From NCBI GenBank assembly GCA_947498985.1, contig CANMMF010000016.1, forward strand, positions 1-61,503: 61,503 nucleotides of DNA. The letters are read 5' to 3'. Position 1 is the stretch's first letter. Every line of letters begins with the position of its first letter. The translations under genes and the position numbers were made by a program. The notes beneath the pieces were generated by a model. It searched no databases. It was not told where the DNA came from and worked only from the letters and a program-made list of their open reading frames with translations. Shown in pieces: positions 28,157-35,513 of this stretch. Source of the DNA: an uncultured Paracoccaceae bacterium. GTDB taxonomy: Bacteria; Pseudomonadota; Alphaproteobacteria; Rhodobacterales; Rhodobacteraceae.

Positions 28157-28837
28157 TTGCCCAGGACATCCAAGGAAGAGGCGCAGGCCCTGCAGGCCAC
28201 CCTGGCCGCGCGCCATGCCGCGCATCACGTCTGCAGCCCCGAGACGCGGCTTGTGGTCGAAGGCTATCCGCGCAGCTCCAACTCCTTTGCGGTCGACATG
28301 ATCGCGCAGTCGGGGCGCGGCCATATCGCGGTCTCGCAGATCGGCCATCACACCCATGACGTGGCCAATCTGCAGATCGCCGAGGCCCATGGCATCCCGC
28401 GGCTGATCCTGATCCGCCCGCCGGAGGCCGCGATCCTGTCGTTCCACATCTATTCCGGCGCGCCGATCGGGCGCTGTGCGGCGAAATACCACGCGTTCTA
28501 CACCGGCGCCCGGGCGCTGATGGACCGCCGCAGCGCGGTGGCCCATTTCGACGAGGTGACGGGTGCGTTCGGCGCGGTGGTCCGAAAGCTCAACGCCATC
28601 GGCGGCTTCGGCATTCCCGACAACCAGGACTGGGACGCGATCCGCGAAGACGCGCTGGCCGCGGTGCGGGGCCGCGCCTCCGAGGATGCCGAAGAGGCCA
28701 CCCGCCAGGTCGCCGCACCCACCGAGGCGCGCGAGACGATGAAGGCCGAGCTGCGCGGGCAGGTGCAGGCGTTTCTGGCCGAACATCCGCGCGCCGAGCG
28801 GATCTATGAGCGGGTCTGCAAGGCCGCGGGGCTCTAA
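28157..28837 (+). CDS. Sulfotransferase-like protein (short)
   Basis: A 226-residue protein. VVEGYPRSSNSFAVDMIAQS (about 33-52) resembles the PAPS 5'-phosphosulfate loop, with SSNS in place of SGTT. LILIRPPEAAILSFHIYSG (about 83-101) matches the second, 3'-phosphate segment. The C-terminal third is alpha-helical and charged. I place the start at TTG 28157, preceded by a perfect AGGAGG 10 nt upstream; an earlier frame extension has a non-coding look. It lies 134 bp downstream of the gmd-like gene. The sequence is divergent, so sulfotransferase activity is inferred. Confidence 0.72.
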   Translation: MPRTSKEEAQALQATLAARHAAHHVCSPETRLVVEGYPRSSNSFAVDMIAQSGRGHIAVSQIGHHTHDVANLQIAEAHGIPRLILIRPPEAAILSFHIYSGAPIGRCAAKYHAFYTGARALMDRRSAVAHFDEVTGAFGAVVRKLNAIGGFGIPDNQDWDAIREDALAAVRGRASEDAEEATRQVAAPTEARETMKAELRGQVQAFLAEHPRAERIYERVCKAAGL

Positions 28838-28960
28838 GCGCGATCCGAAAAACGGGGACCGGTTTTCGGACAAATCGCGCGCCCACATTCCAGCGCGATC
28901 CGAAAAACTGGGACCGGTTTTCGGGTAAATCGCGCGACCACATTCCAGCGCGATCCGAAT
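28838..28960. repeat. 55-bp tandem palindromic repeat, 2+ copies
   Basis: The unit begins GCGCGATCCGAA at 28838, 28893 and 28948 (the last partial). Each full unit folds into a long hairpin, because GCGCGAT and CCGAAAA pair with a downstream TTTTCGG and ATCGCGC. It starts right at the stop of the sulfotransferase-like gene and separates it from a convergent sulfotransferase. Similar interspersed palindromes occur in alphaproteobacterial genomes; it may also act as a bidirectional terminator. Confidence 0.8.
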
Positions 28961-29057
28961 AGTGGCCTCCGGCGTTCGGGCCCCGGCAACCCTCAGCGCA
29001 GCCCGAAAAGCGCCCCGGTTTCCCGGGGCCCGGCCTGCGGCATCCGCCGCCCCCGGC

Positions 29058-29852
29058 TCAGAGCGTATAGCCGTAAAACGCGCCCACGTCGCGGAACGTG
29101 TCGTTGAGGCTGGCGATGGTTTCGGGGGCCAGCTTTTCGGCGTGATCGCCCGGCGTGCCCTTGCGGATATGCTGGGTGGGGTCTTCCTTTTCGGGGCGCA
29201 CATCGTTGTTGGCGGCCACCCGCTCGATGGCGCGCTGCGGCACCTCGAGGCCGAAATGCGCAAAGATCTCGCCCAGAAAGGTCGCCTTGTCGAAGAACAC
29301 ATCCTCATAGCGCCGCATCAGCGTCAGCCCGGGGTTCAGCGCATCGCGGTAATCGGCAAGCTTTTCATGCAGCCTGGAGGCCTCGCCCAGCACGTATTCG
29401 TCGATCGGCAGATCCTCCAGCGCCTGGCGGCGCGCCAGCATCTCCTCGCCGCCTTTTGTCGGCAGCCGGTGGCTGCCATCCTTCTTGCCGAACGAGAAAT
29501 ACTGCGACACCAGCGCATCGCGCGGATCGCGCACCAGCAGCACGCAGCGGCGCTCTTTCAGACGGAAATCCGGATCGGCAAAGACCGGCGGCAGAAAGCG
29601 GAAGCCGAAATAGAGCAGGTTGCGCGAACAGATCTCCTTGAGGCCCGGATCCTGCGACCATTTCCTGGGCGGGATGGCCTCGTCGAAGAACAGGTTGGGC
29701 AGCGCAATCGAGGGAATATCCCGTACCTTGCAGATCGTGCCGATCATCTTGTTCATCATCGTGCTGCCGGATTTATGCACCGAAAAGGCATAGCAGGGCG
29801 GGAATTCCGCCTCCCGGTCAGGCAGGGCGGCAAGGACGGCTTGATGATCCAC
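29058..29852 (-). CDS. Sulfotransferase family protein
   Basis: A 264-residue protein with both classical PAPS-binding motifs: FSVHKSGSTMMNKMIG near the N-terminus (5'-phosphosulfate loop) and CVLLVRDPRDALVSQYFSFG (3'-phosphate loop with the conserved RDPRDxxxSxY pattern). RRYEDVFFDKATFLGEIFAH is a typical late helix. The start GTG at 29852 is chosen because GGGGGAG lies 7 nt upstream; a TTG extension to 29918 exists. It would transfer sulfate from PAPS to a sugar hydroxyl, probably on the replicon's own polysaccharide. The gene stands alone on minus between repeats and another sulfotransferase gene. Confidence 0.93.
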   Translation of the reverse strand: MDHQAVLAALPDREAEFPPCYAFSVHKSGSTMMNKMIGTICKVRDIPSIALPNLFFDEAIPPRKWSQDPGLKEICSRNLLYFGFRFLPPVFADPDFRLKERRCVLLVRDPRDALVSQYFSFGKKDGSHRLPTKGGEEMLARRQALEDLPIDEYVLGEASRLHEKLADYRDALNPGLTLMRRYEDVFFDKATFLGEIFAHFGLEVPQRAIERVAANNDVRPEKEDPTQHIRKGTPGDHAEKLAPETIASLNDTFRDVGAFYGYTL

Positions 29853-30111
29853 GGACAGGCTCCCCCGGGGTTGGTCAAATCTCTGCCGCAGGATAGGCTG
29901 CAACGCGGAAAGCAACAACCAGATAGCGGCGGCCTGCGCCGCTGCTCAACCCCAACGGACGGCCCCCGGAGCCCCGTGCGTCATCGGCAGCGGCCATGCG
30001 CCCCGAACGGCTGGCGCATGTGATCGCGGGGGCCGGGCCTGCCACAATCCGGGGCCGCAAAGCGCCGTCTGCAACGCCGGGCCGGCATTGCGGACTGTCC
30101 CGGGCCCGGGC

Positions 30112-31770
30112 TCAGGCCGCGGCGGCGGAGAGCCGCGCCAGGTGGCCGGTCGGGTCGGCCTCGATGATCTGCGCGGCGCAGGCGCGGAACGCCGCTTCCT
30201 GCCCGGCCAGATGTTCGGAAAAGACCGCGGTCGGGCCGGCAAACGGATCGCTGCGCGGCGCAAAGCCGCCCGTCTCGGTGGCGATGCGGTCCAGATGGTC
30301 GCGCGCCTCGTCCGACAGCCGCGCGCGCACCGGTTCCAGCCAGGCCAGCAGCGCCGAAAGCGTCTCCTCGTAGCCCACCAGCTCCACCCCCGGCATCTCC
30401 AGATGTGCAGGATCGGCCCATTTCGCCATGAACCCGGACACATATGTCACCGCGTTCTCCAGGAACCGCTCGAAGCGCGCGCCCTGCTCGAGCGTGCCGG
30501 CCCGGGCGACGATGTCATAGGCCTCGGCCAGCAGCGGGCGTTCATGCATGTAGAACAGCTTTTCGGGCGCGATGCCGTTGGCGCGCAACACATCCTGGTT
30601 GAGATGCAGCAGATTGAGGCTCCACCACGAGGTCAGCACAAACAGCGGGTCGCGGATCATCACCACCCGCTTCATCGCCGGGGCGGGCGCAAAGACCGGA
30701 TCGGCGAGGTCGAAATCATGGCTCTTGATCAGCCGCAGGGCAAAGCCGTCGCCGCGCGGGAACATCGGCAACCGGCAGGGCAGCGTGCCGCAGCAGCCGG
30801 GCTCCTGGTAGCGCTCGCAGAAACTGAAGGCCGGGCCCAGCACCCGGGCCAGCCGGTTGCGCAGGAAATGCAGCCCCGAGCGCGGCAGCGACTTGCTGTC
30901 GAGATAGAGATAGCGCCCGGCCAGATCCGGCCCGGTCTCGGTGTAGCGCGCCAGGGCGGTGGCATCGAACCGGCTGGAGGCGGCGCGCGGCTGCGGCGGC
31001 GCGGTCGGGGCAGCAGGATCCGGGGCACCGGCAACCGGTGCCGCAGGATCAGGGGCGACGGGGTCCGGTGCCGCGGACACCGCCACCGGGCCCACCCCCG
31101 CCAGCAGGGCGCGCAGCGCCTCGGCCTGGCTGGCCAGCGCCTCGATCCGCGCGCCGGAGGCGGCGGGCGCACGCACGAAATCGCGCAGGTCATCGTCGAC
31201 AAGCCGGGCCGCCTGCACCCCCAGCCCCAGCCGCGCCATTTCGCGGATCTGGCGGGCGCGGGCGATGGCATCGACATCGGCGCGCGGCTCCACCAGCGCG
31301 ATGGCGTCACGGAAATGCCCGTCGGCGGAGCCGTCCTCCAGCACCGCCGCGGCGCGCCCGAGACTGTTATGCACCGCCGAGATCAGCACCCGCGCCGCCA
31401 GCCGCCGGTCGCAGCCCCAGGCGATGGCCTGCCGGACCGAGGCCCGCGCCGCCTCCGACGCGCCGCGGTGGCCCTGCGCCGCGGCCACCAGCAGCATCAG
31501 CTTGGCGCGGTCGCTGTCGCGGGCCAGCTCCTCGGGGTCGAGCGCCTCCAGCGCCTCCCAGGCGCCGTATTGCCAGTTGGTGCGGCTGCGTTCGAGCAGG
31601 TGCTCGGTCTCGAACAGGCTGTCGGCGGCGGGCGGCAGCGCGGTGTCCGCCGGGGCGGCTGGCCCCGGTGTGACCCGTTTCTTCTTTTTCGACCTCCCGT
31701 TCGTCCCCCCGTCCGGGCCGCGATCCGAGCCTTTTTCCGGCCCCCCGTCCGGCCTCTTGCGCCTGGCCAT
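30112..31770 (-). CDS. Large sulfotransferase-domain protein with helical N-terminal region
   Basis: A 552-residue protein. The N-terminal ~45 residues are basic and low-complexity (SKKKKR). An alpha-helical repeat-like region (about 50-225) follows, then a Pro/Ala linker (about 230-262) and a C-terminal sulfotransferase domain (about 285-545). The domain has LDSKSLPRSGLHFLRNRL as the PAPS loop, RLIKSHDFDLADPV, and VVMIRDPLFVLTSWWSLNLL as the second motif. Its start overlaps by one base the stop of the upstream coiled-coil gene (TGATG), so they are co-translated. The helical region may mediate partner binding; its function is unknown. Confidence 0.85.
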   Translation of the reverse strand: MARRKRPDGGPEKGSDRGPDGGTNGRSKKKKRVTPGPAAPADTALPPAADSLFETEHLLERSRTNWQYGAWEALEALDPEELARDSDRAKLMLLVAAAQGHRGASEAARASVRQAIAWGCDRRLAARVLISAVHNSLGRAAAVLEDGSADGHFRDAIALVEPRADVDAIARARQIREMARLGLGVQAARLVDDDLRDFVRAPAASGARIEALASQAEALRALLAGVGPVAVSAAPDPVAPDPAAPVAGAPDPAAPTAPPQPRAASSRFDATALARYTETGPDLAGRYLYLDSKSLPRSGLHFLRNRLARVLGPAFSFCERYQEPGCCGTLPCRLPMFPRGDGFALRLIKSHDFDLADPVFAPAPAMKRVVMIRDPLFVLTSWWSLNLLHLNQDVLRANGIAPEKLFYMHERPLLAEAYDIVARAGTLEQGARFERFLENAVTYVSGFMAKWADPAHLEMPGVELVGYEETLSALLAWLEPVRARLSDEARDHLDRIATETGGFAPRSDPFAGPTAVFSEHLAGQEAAFRACAAQIIEADPTGHLARLSAAAA

Positions 31771-33212
31771 CAGAGCTCCGGCTCCCGCAGCAGCAGGTCC
31801 TTGATCAGCCCCACCTGCCCTTCGGCGCGGCGCAGCTCCTCGCGGGCGCGCATCAGCTGGCTTTCCAGCTCGCGGTTGTACTCCACCAGCCCGTCCTGCT
31901 GCGCCAGCTGGTCGGTCAGCCTGGCCACCGCGCCGGTCTCGGCGGCGGTCTTTTCCTTCAGCCCGGCGATGATCCCGTCCCGGCGCTGCATCTCTTCATG
32001 CTGCTCTTGCAGCAGCCCCGCCTGTTCCTCGATCTGCGCGCGCAGGCTGCGCTGGTTCTGCTCCTGCGTGGCGATCACCTCGTCGCGGCGGCGCATTTCG
32101 GCATCCAGATCGCGCAGCCGCTCCTGCTGATGGGCGGCGGTTTCCTGGGCGGCGGCCTGCTGTTGCTGAGTGCGGGCGCGCTCGGCTTCCAGCGCCGCCT
32201 CCAGCTCGGCGATCCGGGTCTGCTGCTGCGCGGCCTGCCCGGCGGCGGCGGCCTGCGCCTCCCTTGCCTGGCCGCGTTCGGCCTCCAGCGCGGTCTCGAG
32301 CTCGGCGCTGCGCGCCTCCAGCGCCGCGCGCGCCTCTGTGGCGCCGCTCCGGGCCTCTTCGGCCTGGCGGCGTTCGGCCTCCAGCGCCGCCTCCAGCTCG
32401 GCGATCCGGGTCTGCTGCTGCGCGATGTCGGCACGGGCGGCCTGCACGGTCTGGCGCTCGGTCTCCAGCAGGGCGTCGAGCGCCGCCCTCTGCGCGGCCT
32501 GCGCCGCCGCGTCGCCGCGCGCGGTCTCCAGCTCCGCCAGCTGCGCCTGCGCGGCCTTCCCGGCCGCCGCCAGCGCCCGGCGCAGGCCCGGCGCATCGGC
32601 GACAAAGCGCATCTCCGGCCAGTCCGGCTCGGTGTCATCCACATGCTCGAGCCGGAAATGCTGCGCCTCCAGCCAGCCCTGCAGCCCGGCGGCGGGCTCG
32701 GCCCCGGCAAAGAACGCCTCGCGCCCGGGCCGCAGATGCAGCGCCGTGACCCGGTCCAGCAGCCCGGCCCTGGCCAGCGCCGCCAGCAGCGGCTTTTCCG
32801 CACCGGGGGTCTCGATCGCCAGCCGCAGCGGGCCCGGCGCCTCGGCCAGCCGCTCCACAAGTGCTTTCACGGGGCGCTGCGGCACCGTGCGGCGCTGGCG
32901 TGTCTGCAACCCCGGGAAAATTTCCCGCAACGCCTTCTTGGCCGGTTTCAGCGAATAGAGCCCGGGCACCGAATGCACGATCAGCGTGGCCTCGCCGCTC
33001 TTGGCGCCGAAAACGCAGCGGATCTGCTCGGGCGCGGGCGCCTCTGCAGGCAGGGCGGCGCGGATCTCGGCGCCCTGCAGCGGATCGGCGAGGATCAGCA
33101 GCCGCGCCGGGCCAAGCGCGGTCACATGCGCGGCCACCCGCCCGGGCTTCATGCCCCAGCCGACAAGCACCAGCGTGCCGGTCCCGGATCCGCTCTGCTC
33201 CTGCGCTGCCAT
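31770..33212 (-). CDS. Coiled-coil protein of polysaccharide cluster, unknown function
   Basis: A 480-residue protein. The N-terminal ~215 residues form a globular domain (LVLVGWGMKPGRVAAHVTAL, LLILADPLQGAEIRAAL, HSVPGLYSLKPAKKALREIF) that looks Rossmann-like. The remaining ~260 residues are a long coiled coil, with near-repeats of QQQTRIAELEAALEAER at about 270 and 345. No signal peptide or membrane helix is present. GGGGGAG precedes the ATG at 33212. It is coupled to the sulfotransferase gene downstream and follows the fucosyltransferase-like gene. It may be a scaffold for glycan-modifying enzymes (inference). Confidence 0.75.
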   Translation of the reverse strand: MAAQEQSGSGTGTLVLVGWGMKPGRVAAHVTALGPARLLILADPLQGAEIRAALPAEAPAPEQIRCVFGAKSGEATLIVHSVPGLYSLKPAKKALREIFPGLQTRQRRTVPQRPVKALVERLAEAPGPLRLAIETPGAEKPLLAALARAGLLDRVTALHLRPGREAFFAGAEPAAGLQGWLEAQHFRLEHVDDTEPDWPEMRFVADAPGLRRALAAAGKAAQAQLAELETARGDAAAQAAQRAALDALLETERQTVQAARADIAQQQTRIAELEAALEAERRQAEEARSGATEARAALEARSAELETALEAERGQAREAQAAAAGQAAQQQTRIAELEAALEAERARTQQQQAAAQETAAHQQERLRDLDAEMRRRDEVIATQEQNQRSLRAQIEEQAGLLQEQHEEMQRRDGIIAGLKEKTAAETGAVARLTDQLAQQDGLVEYNRELESQLMRAREELRRAEGQVGLIKDLLLREPEL

Positions 33213-33301
33213 GATCGCTCCCCCGTTCCCGGATCCGCCCCGGCTGGCCTTTCTGTTACCGGAGCCGGGCCGGTCTCGGCAAGCCATCCGCCGCGCCCGG
33301 C

Positions 33302-34201
33302 TCAGAAATCCACGCCGCTTTTCTCGAAGGGCCGGCCCGGCGGGGCCAGCCGCTGGGCCATGTCCGAAAACGAGCTCCAGGTCGAGGCCAGCAGCAGATC
33401 GGCGCGCCCGAGCAGCAGCATGTCGGCCAGGGCATATTGCAGCTGCCGGGCCGAGCGGTCGTAGAGGTCGCGCTCCAGCACCCGCAGCGCCGCGCCGTAG
33501 CGCTCGGCCAGCACCGCGTAGACCGCGGGCAGATCGGCGGCGGCAAAGATCGTGTCGGCGCGGCCCTCGGCGCGCAGCGCATCGAGCCGGGCGACAAAGC
33601 GCGACACATGGCTCTTTTCGCGCCACTGCACCAGCTCGGCATGGCGCGCGGCGGGCCAGTTCCGCGGGCTTTCCCAGGGCAGATGGTCGAAGGCGGGCCC
33701 GGTGCCCATGCGCACATGCAGCGCGACCTGCGCGGGCTGCGGCACACCGGCCGCCAGATCCATCACCGCCGCGGCGGGCACCAGGGCGCGCAGAAACGCC
33801 TGCTCGCGGGCCGGATCGCCATGCGGCGAGACCAGCGAATAGGCGCTGCGCACATAGATGTCGCGATGGCTGTGATCGGCGGGATCGGCCAGGACCGGCT
33901 CTTCGAAGACCGCGCCGGGCTCGGCTTCCATGTAATTGTGCACCCGGCCCGCGCGGGCGCGCAGCAGATCGCGCGCGCCCGCCTCGCCGATCACCGGGCC
34001 GGTATAGCGCCACAGCGCCTCGAGCGGGGCCTCGCAATGGGCGTCGGGCACCCAGAGCACCACCAGCCGCCGGTCCGTCGCCTGCGCGATGGCGGCGGCC
34101 GAGACCATCGCCCGCAGCCGGTTGGCCAGCCCGTGCTGGACATCGACAAGCAGATTGCGGCGCTGCAGCGCATGCGGTGGCGCAAAGAGCCCGGTCGGCA
34201 T
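33302..34201 (-). CDS. O-FucT/NodZ-like glycosyltransferase (putative fucosyltransferase)
   Basis: A 299-residue protein with the pattern of GT-B fucosyltransferases of the NodZ/FUT8/O-FucT superfamily. It has the N-terminal GLANRLRAMVSAAAIAQATD, then LVVLWVPDAHC, a central HVRMGTGPAFD (the HxRxG donor-site motif) and a C-terminal ADLLLASTWSSFSDMAQRLA corresponding to the SxxSSFS motif. The similarity is at motif level only. The gene lies in a replicon that makes GDP-L-fucose, so a fucosyltransferase is the natural expectation. The ATG at 34201 is 14 bp from the preceding stop. It is part of the minus-strand run 35367 to 30112. Confidence 0.75.
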   Translation of the reverse strand: MPTGLFAPPHALQRRNLLVDVQHGLANRLRAMVSAAAIAQATDRRLVVLWVPDAHCEAPLEALWRYTGPVIGEAGARDLLRARAGRVHNYMEAEPGAVFEEPVLADPADHSHRDIYVRSAYSLVSPHGDPAREQAFLRALVPAAAVMDLAAGVPQPAQVALHVRMGTGPAFDHLPWESPRNWPAARHAELVQWREKSHVSRFVARLDALRAEGRADTIFAAADLPAVYAVLAERYGAALRVLERDLYDRSARQLQYALADMLLLGRADLLLASTWSSFSDMAQRLAPPGRPFEKSGVDF

Positions 34202-34215
34202 CCCCCCGCGCCCGG

Positions 34216-35367
34216 TCAGCTGTCGCTCTTGCTCAGGGGCCGGCGGGCGGCCCGGATCGGCGCGGTGATCTTCCAGGAATTGGAGTGGTAGACGCGGTCG
34301 AGTTCAGCCTGCATGGCCTGCAGTTCGGCGGTGGCGGCGTCGCGTTCCGCCTCGAGCCGCGCCACCCGGGCCTCCAGCGCCCCCCGGGCCTGCGCGTCGC
34401 GCAGCATCACCTGGCCCAGCACCCCCTCGCGCTGGCGGCGGTCGGCATCGCGCGCCTGCAGGCGCTTTTCGAGACTGTCATTGAGCGCGGCCAGCAGGTG
34501 GCGGTCGGCCAGTTCGTCCTGCTGGCGGTCGCGCAGCGCCTGCAGCGCGTCGCGATCGGCCTCGAGACGGCTCACCTCGCCCAGCAGTTCGGCAAGGCTG
34601 TCGCGCAGAAGCTGGCGTTCCTCGGCCTCGCTCTCGTCCGGGGCGGGGTCGTCCGGGTCGGGGTCGTCCGGGGCGGGGGCGGGGTCGGCGGGGTCAGGCA
34701 CGTTGTCCGGGTCCGCCCTGTCCTGCGGCGCGGCCAGCACCGCATCGAGCCCGTCGCGCGCCAGCCGCGGCGGCTGCACCGGGCCGTGCTGCAGGGCGGC
34801 CAGCGTCTCGGCCAGCTCGGTGGCCTCCGGATCGGCCCAGAGCACCAGCACCGCGCGCGCCAGCGCCGCCGGATCCGGGGCCAGGCCGGGGTCGGGGATC
34901 CCGTCCGCGGCTGCGGCGGGCGTCGGCGCCGACGGGTCCAGTTCGAAACGGGCCTGCAGGATGTCGAAGGCGCCGGGATGGCCCGCGGCCAGCGCCCCGG
35001 CATCCATCAGCACCACCCGCTTGCGATCGCGGCGCAGCGCCGTCATCAGCGCGCGCGTGGCGTCTGCCCATTGCGCCAGCGCCGCGTCGGGGCTGGCCCC
35101 GGCCTCGAAGGCCCGGGCCAGCGACAGCAGCGGATGCGGCACCGGCACCAGCACCATGCCTTTGGTCTGCGCAAGCCCGGCCTCGAGCGTCTGCACGCAG
35201 CGCAGCGCCAGGCCCGGATCGGCGGCGGCCAGGGCGGCGGCGACCGGATCGGCCAGCGGCATGTCGCCCGGCAGAACCGCAACCAGCGCCGCTGTCCCGG
35301 CGGCGGGGGAAGCCGCGGTTTTCGTCACCTTCTTGGGTGCCGTCTTCCGGGTGCGTGCTGCGCTCAT
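34216..35367 (-). CDS. Coiled-coil protein with glycosyltransferase-associated C-terminal motif
   Basis: A 383-residue protein. It has a basic N-terminus (RKTAPKKVTK) and a globular ~200-residue N-terminal domain (about 20-225), then an Asp/Pro-rich linker (DPADPAPAPDDPDPDDPAP, about 230-250) and a coiled coil (about 253-360). It ends with VYHSNSWKITAPIRAARR, a C-terminal motif widely seen in proteins associated with surface-glycan glycosyltransferases. It resembles the neighbouring coiled-coil protein (31770-33212) in architecture. The start ATG at 35367 is preferred over an extension to 35433. No catalytic motif was found. Confidence 0.72.
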   Translation of the reverse strand: MSAARTRKTAPKKVTKTAASPAAGTAALVAVLPGDMPLADPVAAALAAADPGLALRCVQTLEAGLAQTKGMVLVPVPHPLLSLARAFEAGASPDAALAQWADATRALMTALRRDRKRVVLMDAGALAAGHPGAFDILQARFELDPSAPTPAAAADGIPDPGLAPDPAALARAVLVLWADPEATELAETLAALQHGPVQPPRLARDGLDAVLAAPQDRADPDNVPDPADPAPAPDDPDPDDPAPDESEAEERQLLRDSLAELLGEVSRLEADRDALQALRDRQQDELADRHLLAALNDSLEKRLQARDADRRQREGVLGQVMLRDAQARGALEARVARLEAERDAATAELQAMQAELDRVYHSNSWKITAPIRAARRPLSKSDS

Positions 35368-35513
35368 GTCTCTTGTCCGTTTCTCGCAGCCGGCCATCCC
35401 AGCGGGCGGCTGCGGCACGGATAGTACAATCACATTTTCGACACCCGTTCCAGAGCCCCCGGGGCCCCGCGACCGGGGCCCGGGGCGCGCAGAGCCCGCC
35501 CTGCAGGGCCGGT

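Noticed and set aside
33213-34037. N-terminal extension of the coiled-coil protein (31770-33212) into the fucosyltransferase-like gene
   Set aside because: The extension is Arg/Gly-rich and antisense-like, and it overlaps another real gene in the same direction. ATG 33212 has GGGGGAG upstream.
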